Positions 50,950-60,064 of a stretch of 64,000 nucleotides of DNA are shown here, one piece after another. The DNA is from Seonamhaeicola sp. ML3 (lineage in GTDB: Bacteria > Bacteroidota > Bacteroidia > Flavobacteriales > Flavobacteriaceae): NCBI RefSeq assembly GCF_023273855.1, contig NZ_CP096884.1, positions 1,984,001-2,048,000 of the forward strand, read 5' to 3'. The notes under the pieces are model-generated. The model did no database searches and had not been told where the DNA came from. It saw only the letters and a program-made list of their open reading frames with translations. Numbering within the stretch: position 1 is the stretch's first letter; each line of letters begins with the position of its first letter. Made by a program: the position numbers and the translations under genes.

Positions 50950-52788
50950 TTACCAACCAATTCTTCTTACTTGACCTTCTTCTAAAATAATGTTTTTACC
51001 CTTTTTTGCTGTCTTAATCTTTACTTTTCCGTTCTTCTTGTAGGTGTTAATGTCTTTAGTTTCGCCAATTTTGAATTTGTTTACTATATATTTATCGCCC
51101 TCATAGGTTAGGGAAATAGAACTATTGGGTTCAACTTTAAGTAAACCATCTGAAGTTAAGACGTCTGAAGCGCTTACCGCAAATATTTTAGAAATCGTGG
51201 AATTACTAATATTAAAATTTAGTGAAGGTGTTCCTGAATTTCCCTTACCAATAATAACCTCTAGGTCTGCAATTTTAAGAGGTATGTTATTCGATGAATT
51301 AATAAACAACATCTTGTTGTTAGACATTTTTATGAAGCTGTCTGGAGATAATGAAAGCGAGTGGGGGCCAATGACAAAGGTCTTATTTTCTGCGAGTATA
51401 AAACTTATTATTTTACCGCTTGGAGAAAGGGTTAAATCAAAGTTATTAGGTTTATGGTTAGCCTTTACGACAATTTGGCCATAATTAGTAGTGTTGATTT
51501 TAGAATCGTCTTTAAGATTAAAGCCGGTTACAGTATAAGGGGAGAAAGCGATTAAAGCACCTTCTTTAATAGTAAGATTCCCGTAATCTGTTCTAAATGT
51601 TTGGTCTTTGGCAGAAATAGCACTAATCACATATTTCTTTTGATTATCAAAGTTTACGGAGCTATTACCTTTTAGTTGGATGGTTTGATTGCCTACGGTA
51701 ATACTAGCGTCTTTTAATAAAGTACTTTTGAAATTTCCTTTCAATGTATCGTTTGGTACTTCTGCTATTTCTATGATACCTTTATGTTGTATTAGTTTTA
51801 ACTCATTATTGTTGGGGATAATTTCTGTTTCGTTAGTTTTTAATGTTGGTTTTGGTTCAGGTATTTCTGTGTTTGTTGAAACAGTTGTGGTTGTAGTTGT
51901 CGTAGTTGTTGTTGTCGTTACTGTTGTAGAGCTATGTGGTAAATTAAAGTCTTTAACTTGGTGACTTAAAGTAGAGTTCCTATCCCCTAATATTCCAGAA
52001 TACAAATATTGAGAGTCAACTCTTTTTTTTGCTCTATTATGTTCAACAAAATAGTTAGTCCATATGTGGTTTCCAAATGTAGTTCTATAAGAAACCAAGG
52101 CTTCAATAGGCTTGGATGGGTCTATTTTAGAGCCTAAAGGGATTTTCACGAAGAAGTCTCCTTTGCTTCCTGAGGTATGATTTATTTCTGTGGTATATTC
52201 GCTATCTTGGCGGTTTTTTAACCTAATTGAGAGGCCACCAACTTTTTTTATAAGTTCCTCATTCTCTTGGAGTTTATTAATAACGTAAGGCGGTAAGCCA
52301 TTCCCTCCGTGTAAAATAAGTTTATAACTTGCTTTAGGGTTTTGCTTGCCTTCAACTTCAGAATATTGATCTAATATAATTGGGTCGGTAAGGTTTTCAG
52401 TTGTTCGTCTAATTATTGTCCAAATAGTATTGCCATATGTTGTAGAGGCAGATACCATTATAATTAAAGGTTTGTCAAGGGTAAAGTGCTCGCTTTTCTT
52501 CTTTACACTAAGTTGAAGATCTGCAGTGTTATAATGTTTCGTTTTAGGGTCGTAAATTACATTGTAAATGTTTCCAGAATAATATTTCCAGTTTTTTTCT
52601 CCTTCATTTTTGAGTTTTAGCGAGATGTTATTTAGGCCTTTATCGTTAGGTATTACATCATAAGGTAATAGTCTTTGTTCTACTTCAGGAGTAATTCCAG
52701 CAACAGGTATTAAAATGTGTTCTTGAGCTTTGACTAGATTAACTAGTGAAAAAGCAAGAAAGAGCAAAAAGTTGATTTTTTGATTCAT
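50950..52788 (-). CDS. Large secreted protein with a poly-threonine linker
   Basis: Unrecognised 612-residue protein with a signal peptide (to about residue 21, LVKAQ). The N-terminal half (22-285) has two related beta segments, IIMVSASTTYGNTIWTIIRR and EALVSYRTTFGNHIWTNYFV. A Thr-rich linker follows (about residues 287-305; twelve consecutive Thr), encoded by varied ACN codons. The C-terminal half repeats short beta units such as ITVGNQTIQLKGNSSVNF, LTIKEGALIAFSPYTVTG, FVIGPHSLSLSPDSFIKM and LLKVEPNSSISLTYEG, suggesting a solenoid. It lies 67 bases after the cytochrome c gene. It may be a surface protein, but it has no type IX sorting tail. Function unknown. Confidence 0.78.
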   Translation of the reverse strand: MNQKINFLLFLAFSLVNLVKAQEHILIPVAGITPEVEQRLLPYDVIPNDKGLNNISLKLKNEGEKNWKYYSGNIYNVIYDPKTKHYNTADLQLSVKKKSEHFTLDKPLIIMVSASTTYGNTIWTIIRRTTENLTDPIILDQYSEVEGKQNPKASYKLILHGGNGLPPYVINKLQENEELIKKVGGLSIRLKNRQDSEYTTEINHTSGSKGDFFVKIPLGSKIDPSKPIEALVSYRTTFGNHIWTNYFVEHNRAKKRVDSQYLYSGILGDRNSTLSHQVKDFNLPHSSTTVTTTTTTTTTTTTVSTNTEIPEPKPTLKTNETEIIPNNNELKLIQHKGIIEIAEVPNDTLKGNFKSTLLKDASITVGNQTIQLKGNSSVNFDNQKKYVISAISAKDQTFRTDYGNLTIKEGALIAFSPYTVTGFNLKDDSKINTTNYGQIVVKANHKPNNFDLTLSPSGKIISFILAENKTFVIGPHSLSLSPDSFIKMSNNKMLFINSSNNIPLKIADLEVIIGKGNSGTPSLNFNISNSTISKIFAVSASDVLTSDGLLKVEPNSSISLTYEGDKYIVNKFKIGETKDINTYKKNGKVKIKTAKKGKNIILEEGQVRRIGW

Positions 52789-52855
52789 GGATTTGGGGTT
52801 TAGGAGATTTTATATTTTGATTGATGATGTCTTAAAGCAAAGTTGATGCCAAAAG

Positions 52856-53254
52856 CTATTTTTTAATTGAGGCCACTTCTTCCTTTGTTATTTTTTTATC
52901 GTTTTTGTTGCCCCAAGAGTTGGTGATAAAGTTCATAACATCTGCAATTTCTTCATCGCTAAGCCCCATGGTAGACATGGCGCTGTTATAGGTTGTGCCA
53001 TTAACAGTTATTTCGCCAGCAAGTCCATATTTAATAGCTTTGATGCTTGCTTCTCTTTTGTTTATCAGGTAATCTGATTTAGCTAGCGGGGGAAACGCAT
53101 TTGGAATACCTTCTCCATTAGGCATATGGCAAGAAACACAAAAATCATTATAGACTTCTTTTCCTTTGTCAATACTTTCTTTTAAGCTGTTTTGTGCCGA
53201 GCCTAGCAAACCCAACATGCACATTAAAGTGAAAATTAAATAGGTTTTTTTCAT
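52856..53254 (-). CDS. Class I cytochrome c
   Basis: A 132-residue exported haem protein with a signal peptide (cut near residue 21, GSAQ). One haem site is CVSCH (C39, C42, H43), and a likely axial Met lies in NSAMSTMGLSDEEIADVMNFI. The layout GKEVYNDFCVSCHMPNGEGIPNAFPPLAKSDYL is that of small cytochromes tied to dehydrogenases. It follows the PQQ-type dehydrogenase gene by 6 bases, so it is a natural electron acceptor for that enzyme in the periplasm. Confidence 0.93.
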   Translation of the reverse strand: MKKTYLIFTLMCMLGLLGSAQNSLKESIDKGKEVYNDFCVSCHMPNGEGIPNAFPPLAKSDYLINKREASIKAIKYGLAGEITVNGTTYNSAMSTMGLSDEEIADVMNFITNSWGNKNDKKITKEEVASIKK

Positions 53255-53260
53255 GTAGTT

Positions 53261-54382
53261 TTATTTTTTTGGAACAATCTTAACAATACCCTTGTTTTCA
53301 ATTCCCAAGTAGATGTAGCCGTCAGGTGCTTGGATTATATTCCTTACTCTGCCAATGTCTTCAAATAGTTTTTCGCGCTTAACTACTTGGTTGTTTTCTA
53401 CAACAAGACGCTCAAGATATTTAAATTTTAACGAGCCCACAAGAATATTTTCTTTCCAGTTGGGATATTTATCCGAAGAAACTATAGCCATCCCGCTTGG
53501 TGCAATGGAAGGTGTCCAATGAAAAAAGGGTTGTTCCATACCTTCTTTTTCAGTAATATCGGTAAATGTGGTTCCGTTGTAGTTAATGCCATAAGATATT
53601 ATGGGCCAGCCATAGTTTTTTCCTTTTGCAATAATATTAATTTCATCACCTCCTCTAGGACCGTGTTCGTTCACCCATATTTGTCCTGTAAATGGGTTTT
53701 TAGTCATCCCTTGAGGGTTTCTATGTCCGTAACTGAAGATGGCTTTTTTAGCATTTTTAGTGTTTACAAAGGGGTTATCTTTAGGAATACTGCCATCGTC
53801 ATTTAACCTGTAAATTTTGCCACAATCTCTTGTAATATCTTGAGGGTTTACGTCTCTATTTCCGCGATCTCCAATAGAAAAGTATAAGTATCCTTCATTA
53901 TCGAATTCAATTCTAGAGCCCCAATGTTGCCCTTTTTTGGTATTCGGCTCAGCTTTATATAGGACTTCTAAGTTTTTTAATGCTGTCCCAATTAATTTAG
54001 CTCGAACAAGCGCTGTATTTCCGCCATCGCCTTCTCCGGTAGCAGAAGCGAGGGTCATATATATCCATCCATTATTTTCATAATCAGGGTGTAGTTTTAT
54101 ATCCATAAACCCGCCTTGTCCGCGAACATAAACATCAGGGGTGTTACTTATAATGGTTTTTTTGCCGTTCTTGAAATGAATTAAATTTCCACTTTTTTCA
54201 GTAATTAATATGCTTTCGTCTGGTAAAAAAGCCATACCCCAAGGGATGCTTAAATCGGGGACGACGACTTCAGTACCGTAAAGCGTGTTTAGAGGAGATT
54301 CGGCTCCTATATCAGTTACAACTTGTTGTGCGCAAGCTGTAAGGCCTACGAATGCTATCAAAACTAAACTTATTTTTTTCAT
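53261..54382 (-). CDS. PQQ-dependent aldose sugar dehydrogenase-like lipoprotein
   Basis: A 373-residue soluble-type glucose/aldose dehydrogenase (GSDH/Asd fold, six-bladed propeller), made as a lipoprotein (LTACAQ). The family motifs are WGMAFLPDESILITEKSGNL, GFMDIKLHPDYENNGWIYMT, KGQHWGSRIEFDNEGYLYFSIGDRG (active-site His), YGHRNPQGM and NEHGPRGGDEINII. It would oxidise sugars at the cell surface or in the periplasm with PQQ and Ca. It lies between a TonB receptor (21 bases) and a cytochrome c (6 bases). The true substrate cannot be read from the sequence. Confidence 0.92.
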   Translation of the reverse strand: MKKISLVLIAFVGLTACAQQVVTDIGAESPLNTLYGTEVVVPDLSIPWGMAFLPDESILITEKSGNLIHFKNGKKTIISNTPDVYVRGQGGFMDIKLHPDYENNGWIYMTLASATGEGDGGNTALVRAKLIGTALKNLEVLYKAEPNTKKGQHWGSRIEFDNEGYLYFSIGDRGNRDVNPQDITRDCGKIYRLNDDGSIPKDNPFVNTKNAKKAIFSYGHRNPQGMTKNPFTGQIWVNEHGPRGGDEINIIAKGKNYGWPIISYGINYNGTTFTDITEKEGMEQPFFHWTPSIAPSGMAIVSSDKYPNWKENILVGSLKFKYLERLVVENNQVVKREKLFEDIGRVRNIIQAPDGYIYLGIENKGIVKIVPKK

Positions 54383-54403
54383 TCTCGATAGAGTTTAGAT
54401 GCT

Positions 54404-56701
54404 TTATTGGAAAGCATATTTTAGATTAATGCCACAATAATAATTTATGGGATTTCCAGGGTAGTAATATCGTGGCTGTCTACCTCCAAAGCCTACTGCG
54501 TTTATTAAGACTTGCGAGGCATATTGTCTATCAAATATATTATTTAAACCAGTAAAAACGTTGATTTTTAGGTTTTTGTTAAGATTTTTCCTGAAGCCTA
54601 TTCTATAATTCGTAATGTTATAGCTTTCGGAATAAAGACTATTACTATCTGTTATAGGGATTTGCCCAACATGTTGGAAATTAAGATTTCCATAAAACCC
54701 AAATTCGGAATTAAAATCTATTATGGCATTAAAAACTTCAGAGGGAACCCCAGTTAAATCGTTGTTAGAAAAGTTGTTTTCATTGTCAATAAATTCCTTG
54801 AACTTATAATTATTTAGCGAGAAATTTGTAGTTACGTTTAGGTTGAAATTTTGTGTAGAAATCAGGTTGTAGTTTAGGCTTGCTTCCAGTCCATCGTGTC
54901 TTGTTTTTCCGGCGTTAATTCCAATAAATTGGTCCTGAGAAGTTCTCCTAGACACCAAAAGGTTTTTAATGGCTAATCTGTAAATCGAAAAATTGAATTG
55001 TAAACGATTTTCAGCAAGGCTTCCTCGAGTTCCAATCTCAAAATCCCACCCCGTTTCAGGTTGTAAACTTGTGTTGATTTGTCCGTCTGGAAGTAGTGTT
55101 TCTTCAAGTGAAATAGGGGAGAAGCCATGACTGGTGTTTACAAAAGTGCTTATGTTTTTAGACAATTGATAGGAAACTCCAAGTTTTGGAGATAGGATAT
55201 TTTTAAATTTGAAATTACCGGATTGGTCTTGATTTTCTTCTGAAACAGGAAAAAAATCCTTTAAGCGATAAGAGGTTTCATTTAAATTTAAACCAATAGA
55301 AAGCGTTGTTTTATCTGAGATTTCATGATTGGTCTCGAAAAAAACATTGTAATAACTTCTGCGTTCTTTAAAGTCTGAAAGTTGGTCACCTCCAATGCTT
55401 CCAGTTCCTGATGGAAAATCTTCATAAAGATTTTCAAAAGTTTTATGTTCATAGGTGTCCCTAAAAAGTTCACCTCCTAGAGTCCATTTTGTGAGTATTC
55501 CAAAAAGTTTGGTGTAGCCCAATAGTCTGCTTCTAAGGCCTGTGGCAAAAGTGTCTTCCTGTAGTATGTTAAAAGGTCTAGGTTCATAGGCATCCCTGAA
55601 CGATGCGAAAACACTTGTTATATGTTTTGTTTCGTTGGGATATTTGTGGGTCCACGATATCCCAAAAACACCTCTGTTATAATCTTCGAACCCCATAGCG
55701 CGGTTCCACGTAAAGGCTGCAGACCGGGGGTTGTTTAAAAAATCTTCTTCATTAAGAGCACTGGGTATAAATGCCTTTAAATTTATGAGACTTGCTAATA
55801 AAAAAAGTTGGTTATTATCGTCAATAAAGTAGTTTGAGCTTAAGGTTAAAGTTTGTCTGTTGTATGTATTATTGTCTCTATAACCATTGCTTTGGGTGTT
55901 ACTGTAAACGGCATTAAATCCAATTTTTTGATTGCTCAGGTTAAGGTTGGTTAAGTTTTTTATTAATCCAAAGGAGCCAATTGTGAATTCGTTGGATAGT
56001 ATGGTGCCCTCAAACTTGGGTTTTTCTGGAAATAGTTCTATCGTTCCTCCTAGGCCAGCACCGTAAATACTGGATACGGCTCCTTTGTGGATTTCTAATC
56101 GTGATATGGTACCCAGTTCCAAATCCTCAATATTGGTTTCACCACTTCCGTTTGTTAAAGGGATATCGTTTAAGTAGGCCCGTATTTTTGAAGTACCGAA
56201 CAAGTTTCGTGATCCAATACCACGAATGGTAATTCTATTGGTGTTCAATGCTCCGGTTTGCATAAAAACTCCAGGGGCTCTGTTAAGAGCAGATACAACG
56301 TTTATATTGTTAGATAGCTCAATATTTTTTTTAGAAATTAGACTTATGGATGATGTTGCTTTTTTTAGTGTTTTAGGAATATGGCTAGCTTCTACAATTA
56401 CTTCTTCTAAAAAGGAAGGGTTTAGGCTTAACTGAATGATATAGTTTTGGTCTGCTTTAAGTTCGATTTGTTTTTCTAAGTATCCGTTTTTTTTAAAGCT
56501 ATAAATTCCAGGTTCTTTAACTAGGAAAAAACCATTGCTTTCAGAAGTTGTAGTTGTGTTTGTTTTTGTGTTTGTTATCAATACAGAGCCTAAGTCTGCA
56601 TTGTTGTCTAGATCAATTGTTTTACCAGTAATAGATTGTATCTGAACACCAAAACACAATTTAATATTGAGCAGAAGGAAGGCAATTGTTTTTAAGTTCA
56701 A
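54404..56701 (-). CDS. TonB-dependent outer membrane receptor
   Basis: A 765-residue receptor with a signal peptide (to about residue 19). A carboxypeptidase-regulatory-like domain (about 22-95) precedes the plug, which has SNNINVVSALNRAPGVFMQTGALNTNRITIRGIG and GAVSSIYGAGLGGTIELFPE. The 22-strand barrel ends GINLKYAFQ. It lacks an STN domain and has no SusD partner, so it is a plain transporter rather than a signalling receptor or glycan importer. It leads the operon with the PQQ-type dehydrogenase and cytochrome c, which makes PQQ or a dehydrogenase substrate candidate cargo (inference). Confidence 0.93.
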   Translation of the reverse strand: MNLKTIAFLLLNIKLCFGVQIQSITGKTIDLDNNADLGSVLITNTKTNTTTTSESNGFFLVKEPGIYSFKKNGYLEKQIELKADQNYIIQLSLNPSFLEEVIVEASHIPKTLKKATSSISLISKKNIELSNNINVVSALNRAPGVFMQTGALNTNRITIRGIGSRNLFGTSKIRAYLNDIPLTNGSGETNIEDLELGTISRLEIHKGAVSSIYGAGLGGTIELFPEKPKFEGTILSNEFTIGSFGLIKNLTNLNLSNQKIGFNAVYSNTQSNGYRDNNTYNRQTLTLSSNYFIDDNNQLFLLASLINLKAFIPSALNEEDFLNNPRSAAFTWNRAMGFEDYNRGVFGISWTHKYPNETKHITSVFASFRDAYEPRPFNILQEDTFATGLRSRLLGYTKLFGILTKWTLGGELFRDTYEHKTFENLYEDFPSGTGSIGGDQLSDFKERRSYYNVFFETNHEISDKTTLSIGLNLNETSYRLKDFFPVSEENQDQSGNFKFKNILSPKLGVSYQLSKNISTFVNTSHGFSPISLEETLLPDGQINTSLQPETGWDFEIGTRGSLAENRLQFNFSIYRLAIKNLLVSRRTSQDQFIGINAGKTRHDGLEASLNYNLISTQNFNLNVTTNFSLNNYKFKEFIDNENNFSNNDLTGVPSEVFNAIIDFNSEFGFYGNLNFQHVGQIPITDSNSLYSESYNITNYRIGFRKNLNKNLKINVFTGLNNIFDRQYASQVLINAVGFGGRQPRYYYPGNPINYYCGINLKYAFQ

Positions 56702-56800
56702 AATAAATACGGGTAATTTAGTTTAAATTCAATTGATTAAATCTGAAGTTTTCCAGATGAATATTTTTATAAAAATAAACATTCAATTCAATAAAAAAAG

Positions 56801-56808
56801 TATATTTG
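56801..56808 (+). promoter_or_regulatory. -7 element of the tRNA-Pro promoter
   Basis: TATATTTG fits TAnnTTTG and lies 16 bases before the mature 5' end. No -33 TTG is clear. Confidence 0.6.
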
Positions 56809-56824
56809 CAGCCCGTTACGTTTT

Positions 56825-56899
56825 CGGGGTGTAGCGTAGCCCGGTTATCGCGCCGCGTTTGGGACGCGGAGGTCGCAGGTTCGAATCCTGCCACCCCGA
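56825..56899 (+). tRNA. tRNA-Pro (anticodon UGG)
   Basis: A full cloverleaf: acceptor arms CGGGGTG and CACCCCG, discriminator A, D arm with GTAGCGTAGCCCGGTTATC, and anticodon stem CCGCG/CGCGG with loop TTTGGGA (anticodon TGG). The T arm is GCAGG/CCTGC around TTCGAAT. The initial C-G pair fits bacterial tRNA-Pro. CCA is not encoded, as is usual for Bacteroidota. Confidence 0.97.
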
Positions 56900-56937
56900 C
56901 TAAATAGTATTAAAAAGATATTTAGTACAAAAGACAA

Positions 56938-56969
56938 AAACCAGTAGATATATTTCTACTGGTTTTTTT
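56938..56969 (+). terminator. Terminator of the tRNA-Pro transcript
   Basis: AAACCAGTAGA and TCTACTGGTTT form an 11-bp stem followed by seven T. Confidence 0.88.
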
Positions 56970-57142
56970 GTTTTAGTATGTCTTGATTTAATAGCAGTAA
57001 TCTTAGAGATTGCCAGATACCATAACTAAGAGAAAATATCTTAAAAAAGATTAGTCCTTTCATAAACAATTAATTTCTTAACCTTAAAAGTTTATCAAAT
57101 TCCGTAAGTTTATGTTCAGTTAAAAAATTCAATAGGAACTGT

Positions 57143-58465
57143 ATGAAGAACCTCGCGCTACATTGGAAAATATTAATAGGTATGTTATTAGGACTTGTTT
57201 TTGGGTTTGTAATGGCATCTATAAACGGGCAGGAATTTGTAATGAATTGGATAGATCCCATAGGTAAAATATTTGTTAAGCTGCTTAAACTAATCGCTGT
57301 GCCTTTAATTTTGGCGTCCTTGATAAAAGGAATTTCAGATTTAAAGGATATTTCGAAGTTTAAAAATATGGGGCTAAGAACAATAGTGGTTTATATTTTA
57401 ACCACTGTAATTGCAATTACAATTGGGCTCGGTTTAGTTAATACCTTGAAACCAGGAAACGGAATTACTCCAGAAACAGTTTCCATGTTGAAAGATAAAT
57501 ATTCTTCAAGCGAAAAGGCGCAGACCATTTTATCTAATGCGCAACAACAAAAAGAGGCCAGACCATTACAGTTTTTAATTGACATGGTTCCAGATAATGC
57601 TGTGTACTCGATGAGTAATAATAAACTTATGTTACAGGTTATTGTTTTTGCCATACTTTTGGGAATTTGCCTCTTACTGGTTCAGGAGGAAAAAGCGAAG
57701 CCATTAAAACACTTTTTTGATTCACTAAATGAAGTAGTTTTAAAAATGGTAGACTTAATAATGCTCACTGCTCCTTATGCTGTATTTGCGCTTTTAGCAA
57801 CCGTAGTAGTCTCGGCAGACGATCCCGATATCCTTTTGGCGTTACTAAAATATGCTGGGGTAGTTGTGTTAGGGTTGTTTCTAATGATTTGTTTTTATCT
57901 GGTTTTGGTATCTGTTTACGCTAAAAAATCACCTTTATGGTTTATTAGTAAAATTAGTCCGGCACAATTACTGGCGTTTTCTACAAGTAGTAGTGCTGCG
58001 GCTCTACCGGTAACCATGGAACGAGTAGAGGAACATGTTGGGGTGGATAAAGAAGTGTCTAGTTTTGTTTTACCTGTAGGAGCTACCATTAACATGGATG
58101 GAACCAGTTTATATCAGGGTGTTGCAGCGGTTTTTATAATGCAAGTTTTATGGCCCGAAGGTTTGGTTTTTAGTAACCAATTAATGATTATTCTAACGGC
58201 CTTGTTGGCATCTATAGGAAGTGCTGCCGTCCCGGGAGCAGGTATGGTTATGTTGGTTATAGTTTTAGAAGCGATAGGGTTTCCTTCAGATTTATTACCT
58301 ATTGCTCTGGCGTTAATATTTGCAGTAGATAGACCTTTGGATATGTGCAGAACAACGGTTAATGTTACTGGAGATGCAACCGTATCTACCATAATAGCAA
58401 AGTCTTTAGGTAAGTTGGGCAAACCTAATATTAAGAATTGGGATGATAATTATCCTAATTCATAA
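57143..58465 (+). CDS. Dicarboxylate/amino acid:cation symporter
   Basis: A 440-residue inner-membrane carrier of the DAACS family (GltP/DctA-like). It has eight helices plus two hairpin loops. The Ser-rich hairpin FSTSSSAAALPVTMERVEEHVGVDKEVSSFVLPVGATINMDGTSL contains the NMDGT substrate and sodium site. The second signature is IGSAAVPGAGMVML, followed by AVDRPLDMCRTTVNVTGDA with the Asp and Arg that bind the substrate. The Arg in CRTTVN favours dicarboxylates such as glutamate, aspartate or C4 acids over neutral amino acids. It is a single gene after tRNA-Pro. Confidence 0.93.
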   Translation: MKNLALHWKILIGMLLGLVFGFVMASINGQEFVMNWIDPIGKIFVKLLKLIAVPLILASLIKGISDLKDISKFKNMGLRTIVVYILTTVIAITIGLGLVNTLKPGNGITPETVSMLKDKYSSSEKAQTILSNAQQQKEARPLQFLIDMVPDNAVYSMSNNKLMLQVIVFAILLGICLLLVQEEKAKPLKHFFDSLNEVVLKMVDLIMLTAPYAVFALLATVVVSADDPDILLALLKYAGVVVLGLFLMICFYLVLVSVYAKKSPLWFISKISPAQLLAFSTSSSAAALPVTMERVEEHVGVDKEVSSFVLPVGATINMDGTSLYQGVAAVFIMQVLWPEGLVFSNQLMIILTALLASIGSAAVPGAGMVMLVIVLEAIGFPSDLLPIALALIFAVDRPLDMCRTTVNVTGDATVSTIIAKSLGKLGKPNIKNWDDNYPNS

Positions 58466-58529
58466 ACACCTGTTTTCTATGGGTCAACAGATGCTATTTG
58501 GTTTCTTAGATAAGGTAAACATTTAAAAA

Positions 58530-58562
58530 TAAGAAAGGCGACTCTTAAAAAATGAGCCGCCT
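58530..58562 (-). terminator. Terminator of the type IX-secreted protein gene
   Basis: On the minus strand AGGCGGCTC and GAGTCGCCT pair with one G-T wobble. A second AGGCGAC just upstream gives an alternative 7-bp stem. Confidence 0.65.
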
Positions 58563-58588
58563 ATCTTGTCGCCTAATTAAACTACAGT

Positions 58589-60064
58589 TTATCGTTTTAC
58601 TAATTTTAAATTAGATATACCGGAACGAGTTTTTATTTTTGCTAAGTATAATCCCGATTTAAGGTTTGTGCTATCAATTAAAACTTCATCACTGTTTGGA
58701 GAAAGAATTTTAATGGACTTTCCTAGAATGTCAAATATTTCTATGCGTTCTATTCTAGTATTGTTACCAGCATTAATTGCCCAATTTTTATTTGTAGGGT
58801 TAGGGTATGCTCTAAATCTAGATAATTGATTTTCTTCTTGGCTTAACGTGTTAGATGAACTAAAATAGATGTTGTCGAAGTATACAGTGCCGTCTCCGGT
58901 AAATTTGCTTTGCACGATGTCTGCACCATCCCATGTTCCTGCAACAAGAGCAGGGAAATTTTCAAAATCACTTAAAGGTATGAAAACGCTTGTCCAGGTT
59001 CCAAGAACAAGAGGTTGATTTCCTGTTGGGCCAAACACATATCTTGGTTCTTGAGGGTTTCCACAACAAATTGACTGAACGTTGGCAAGAGAATTGTCTA
59101 TTAAGTAAAACTCAAAGAAAGTACCAGAGGTGGCATAATAGTCTAAGTGTACAAACGTACTGCTTGTTGCGTCATAAGATGTCCAACCCGAGCCAAAGAA
59201 TCCCAAGCCCTCTAGTTTACCAACTTTATTGCCATTCAAGTCTACTTCGCTTTGTGTTACACCACCGCCAAAGAAAGAAGCAAAGGTGAAATTGGATAAG
59301 TCTGACTCACCGCCAGAAGCTAGGCCGCTGTAGATGTAAACATCGGTTCCACTAGAGCCTATTTCTGCTGGAGCACTAGTTGGATCTGCTATACAAGGGG
59401 CACAGCTTGAGCCTCCACAATCTACACCGGTTTCATCACCATTTTGGATGCCATCACTACATGTTGGGGTAGCTGCTGAAGCTGTTACAACTATGTTATC
59501 CACTTCAAATGCACCTCCCGAACCATCTATTGGAGCGGTTGCCATATTCCAGAAAAATATTAATAGATTCCCGTTTGTGTCGAACTCACTTGGGTTAGGG
59601 GTCATGTTAAAGGTCAGCTTAGTCCATCCTCCTCCAATTGTCGCACTATTTTGGATGTTTTCATTGTTTACAACGACTACACCTCCTCCAATTTTAGAGA
59701 CCTGAGTCTGAAATTGTAAATTGGTATTTGGTAAAGCAGCATCAATCTTAATATCAAAAGAAATTTCTAGAGTTCCTGAAGTCCCAAAATCGAACATGGC
59801 GTCCTCATAGAGATATTGGAAAGATCTGCCTTCTGATGTTCCATTTCCATCATCGACAATACCTGTGGCTGCCATTGATCCGGCAGGGTTCCCCACGGTG
59901 TTAGACCAAGTTAAAGTTGATTCAGATGCATAAGTTGCTCCAGTATTGTTTCTTAGTTCAGAAGGAAGGGCTGAATCGAAAGTAAGGTTCAAAAGCTGTG
60001 TCTGTGTGTAGCCAACGCTGTATACAAACAGACAGATAATAATTAGAGTAATTTTTTTTGTCAT
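58589..60064 (-). CDS. Type IX-secreted protein with carbohydrate-binding-like domains
   Basis: A 491-residue protein with a signal peptide (to about residue 20, GYTQ) and a type IX sorting domain at the C-terminus (about 415-491, FRAYPNPTNKNWAIN, IEIFDILGKSI, LKSGLYLAKIKTRSGISNLKLVKR). The N-terminal part (22-195) is a jellyroll of the CBM4/9 or laminin-G kind. A short Cys-rich linker follows (CSDGIQNGDETGVDCGGSSCAPC). A second beta-sandwich (225-400) contains FVHLDYYATSGTFFEFYLID and DNIYFSSSN. It should be exported to the surface by the Por system. It lies next to the GH17 locus, so it may bind beta-glucan, but no activity is proven. A strong hairpin precedes the ATG. Confidence 0.88.
   Translation of the reverse strand: MTKKITLIIICLFVYSVGYTQTQLLNLTFDSALPSELRNNTGATYASESTLTWSNTVGNPAGSMAATGIVDDGNGTSEGRSFQYLYEDAMFDFGTSGTLEISFDIKIDAALPNTNLQFQTQVSKIGGGVVVVNNENIQNSATIGGGWTKLTFNMTPNPSEFDTNGNLLIFFWNMATAPIDGSGGAFEVDNIVVTASAATPTCSDGIQNGDETGVDCGGSSCAPCIADPTSAPAEIGSSGTDVYIYSGLASGGESDLSNFTFASFFGGGVTQSEVDLNGNKVGKLEGLGFFGSGWTSYDATSSTFVHLDYYATSGTFFEFYLIDNSLANVQSICCGNPQEPRYVFGPTGNQPLVLGTWTSVFIPLSDFENFPALVAGTWDGADIVQSKFTGDGTVYFDNIYFSSSNTLSQEENQLSRFRAYPNPTNKNWAINAGNNTRIERIEIFDILGKSIKILSPNSDEVLIDSTNLKSGLYLAKIKTRSGISNLKLVKR

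Noticed and set aside
51860-51935. Possible trinucleotide microsatellite (phase-variable repeat)
   Set aside because: The triplets vary in the third base, so the DNA is not a perfect tandem repeat and slippage is unlikely.
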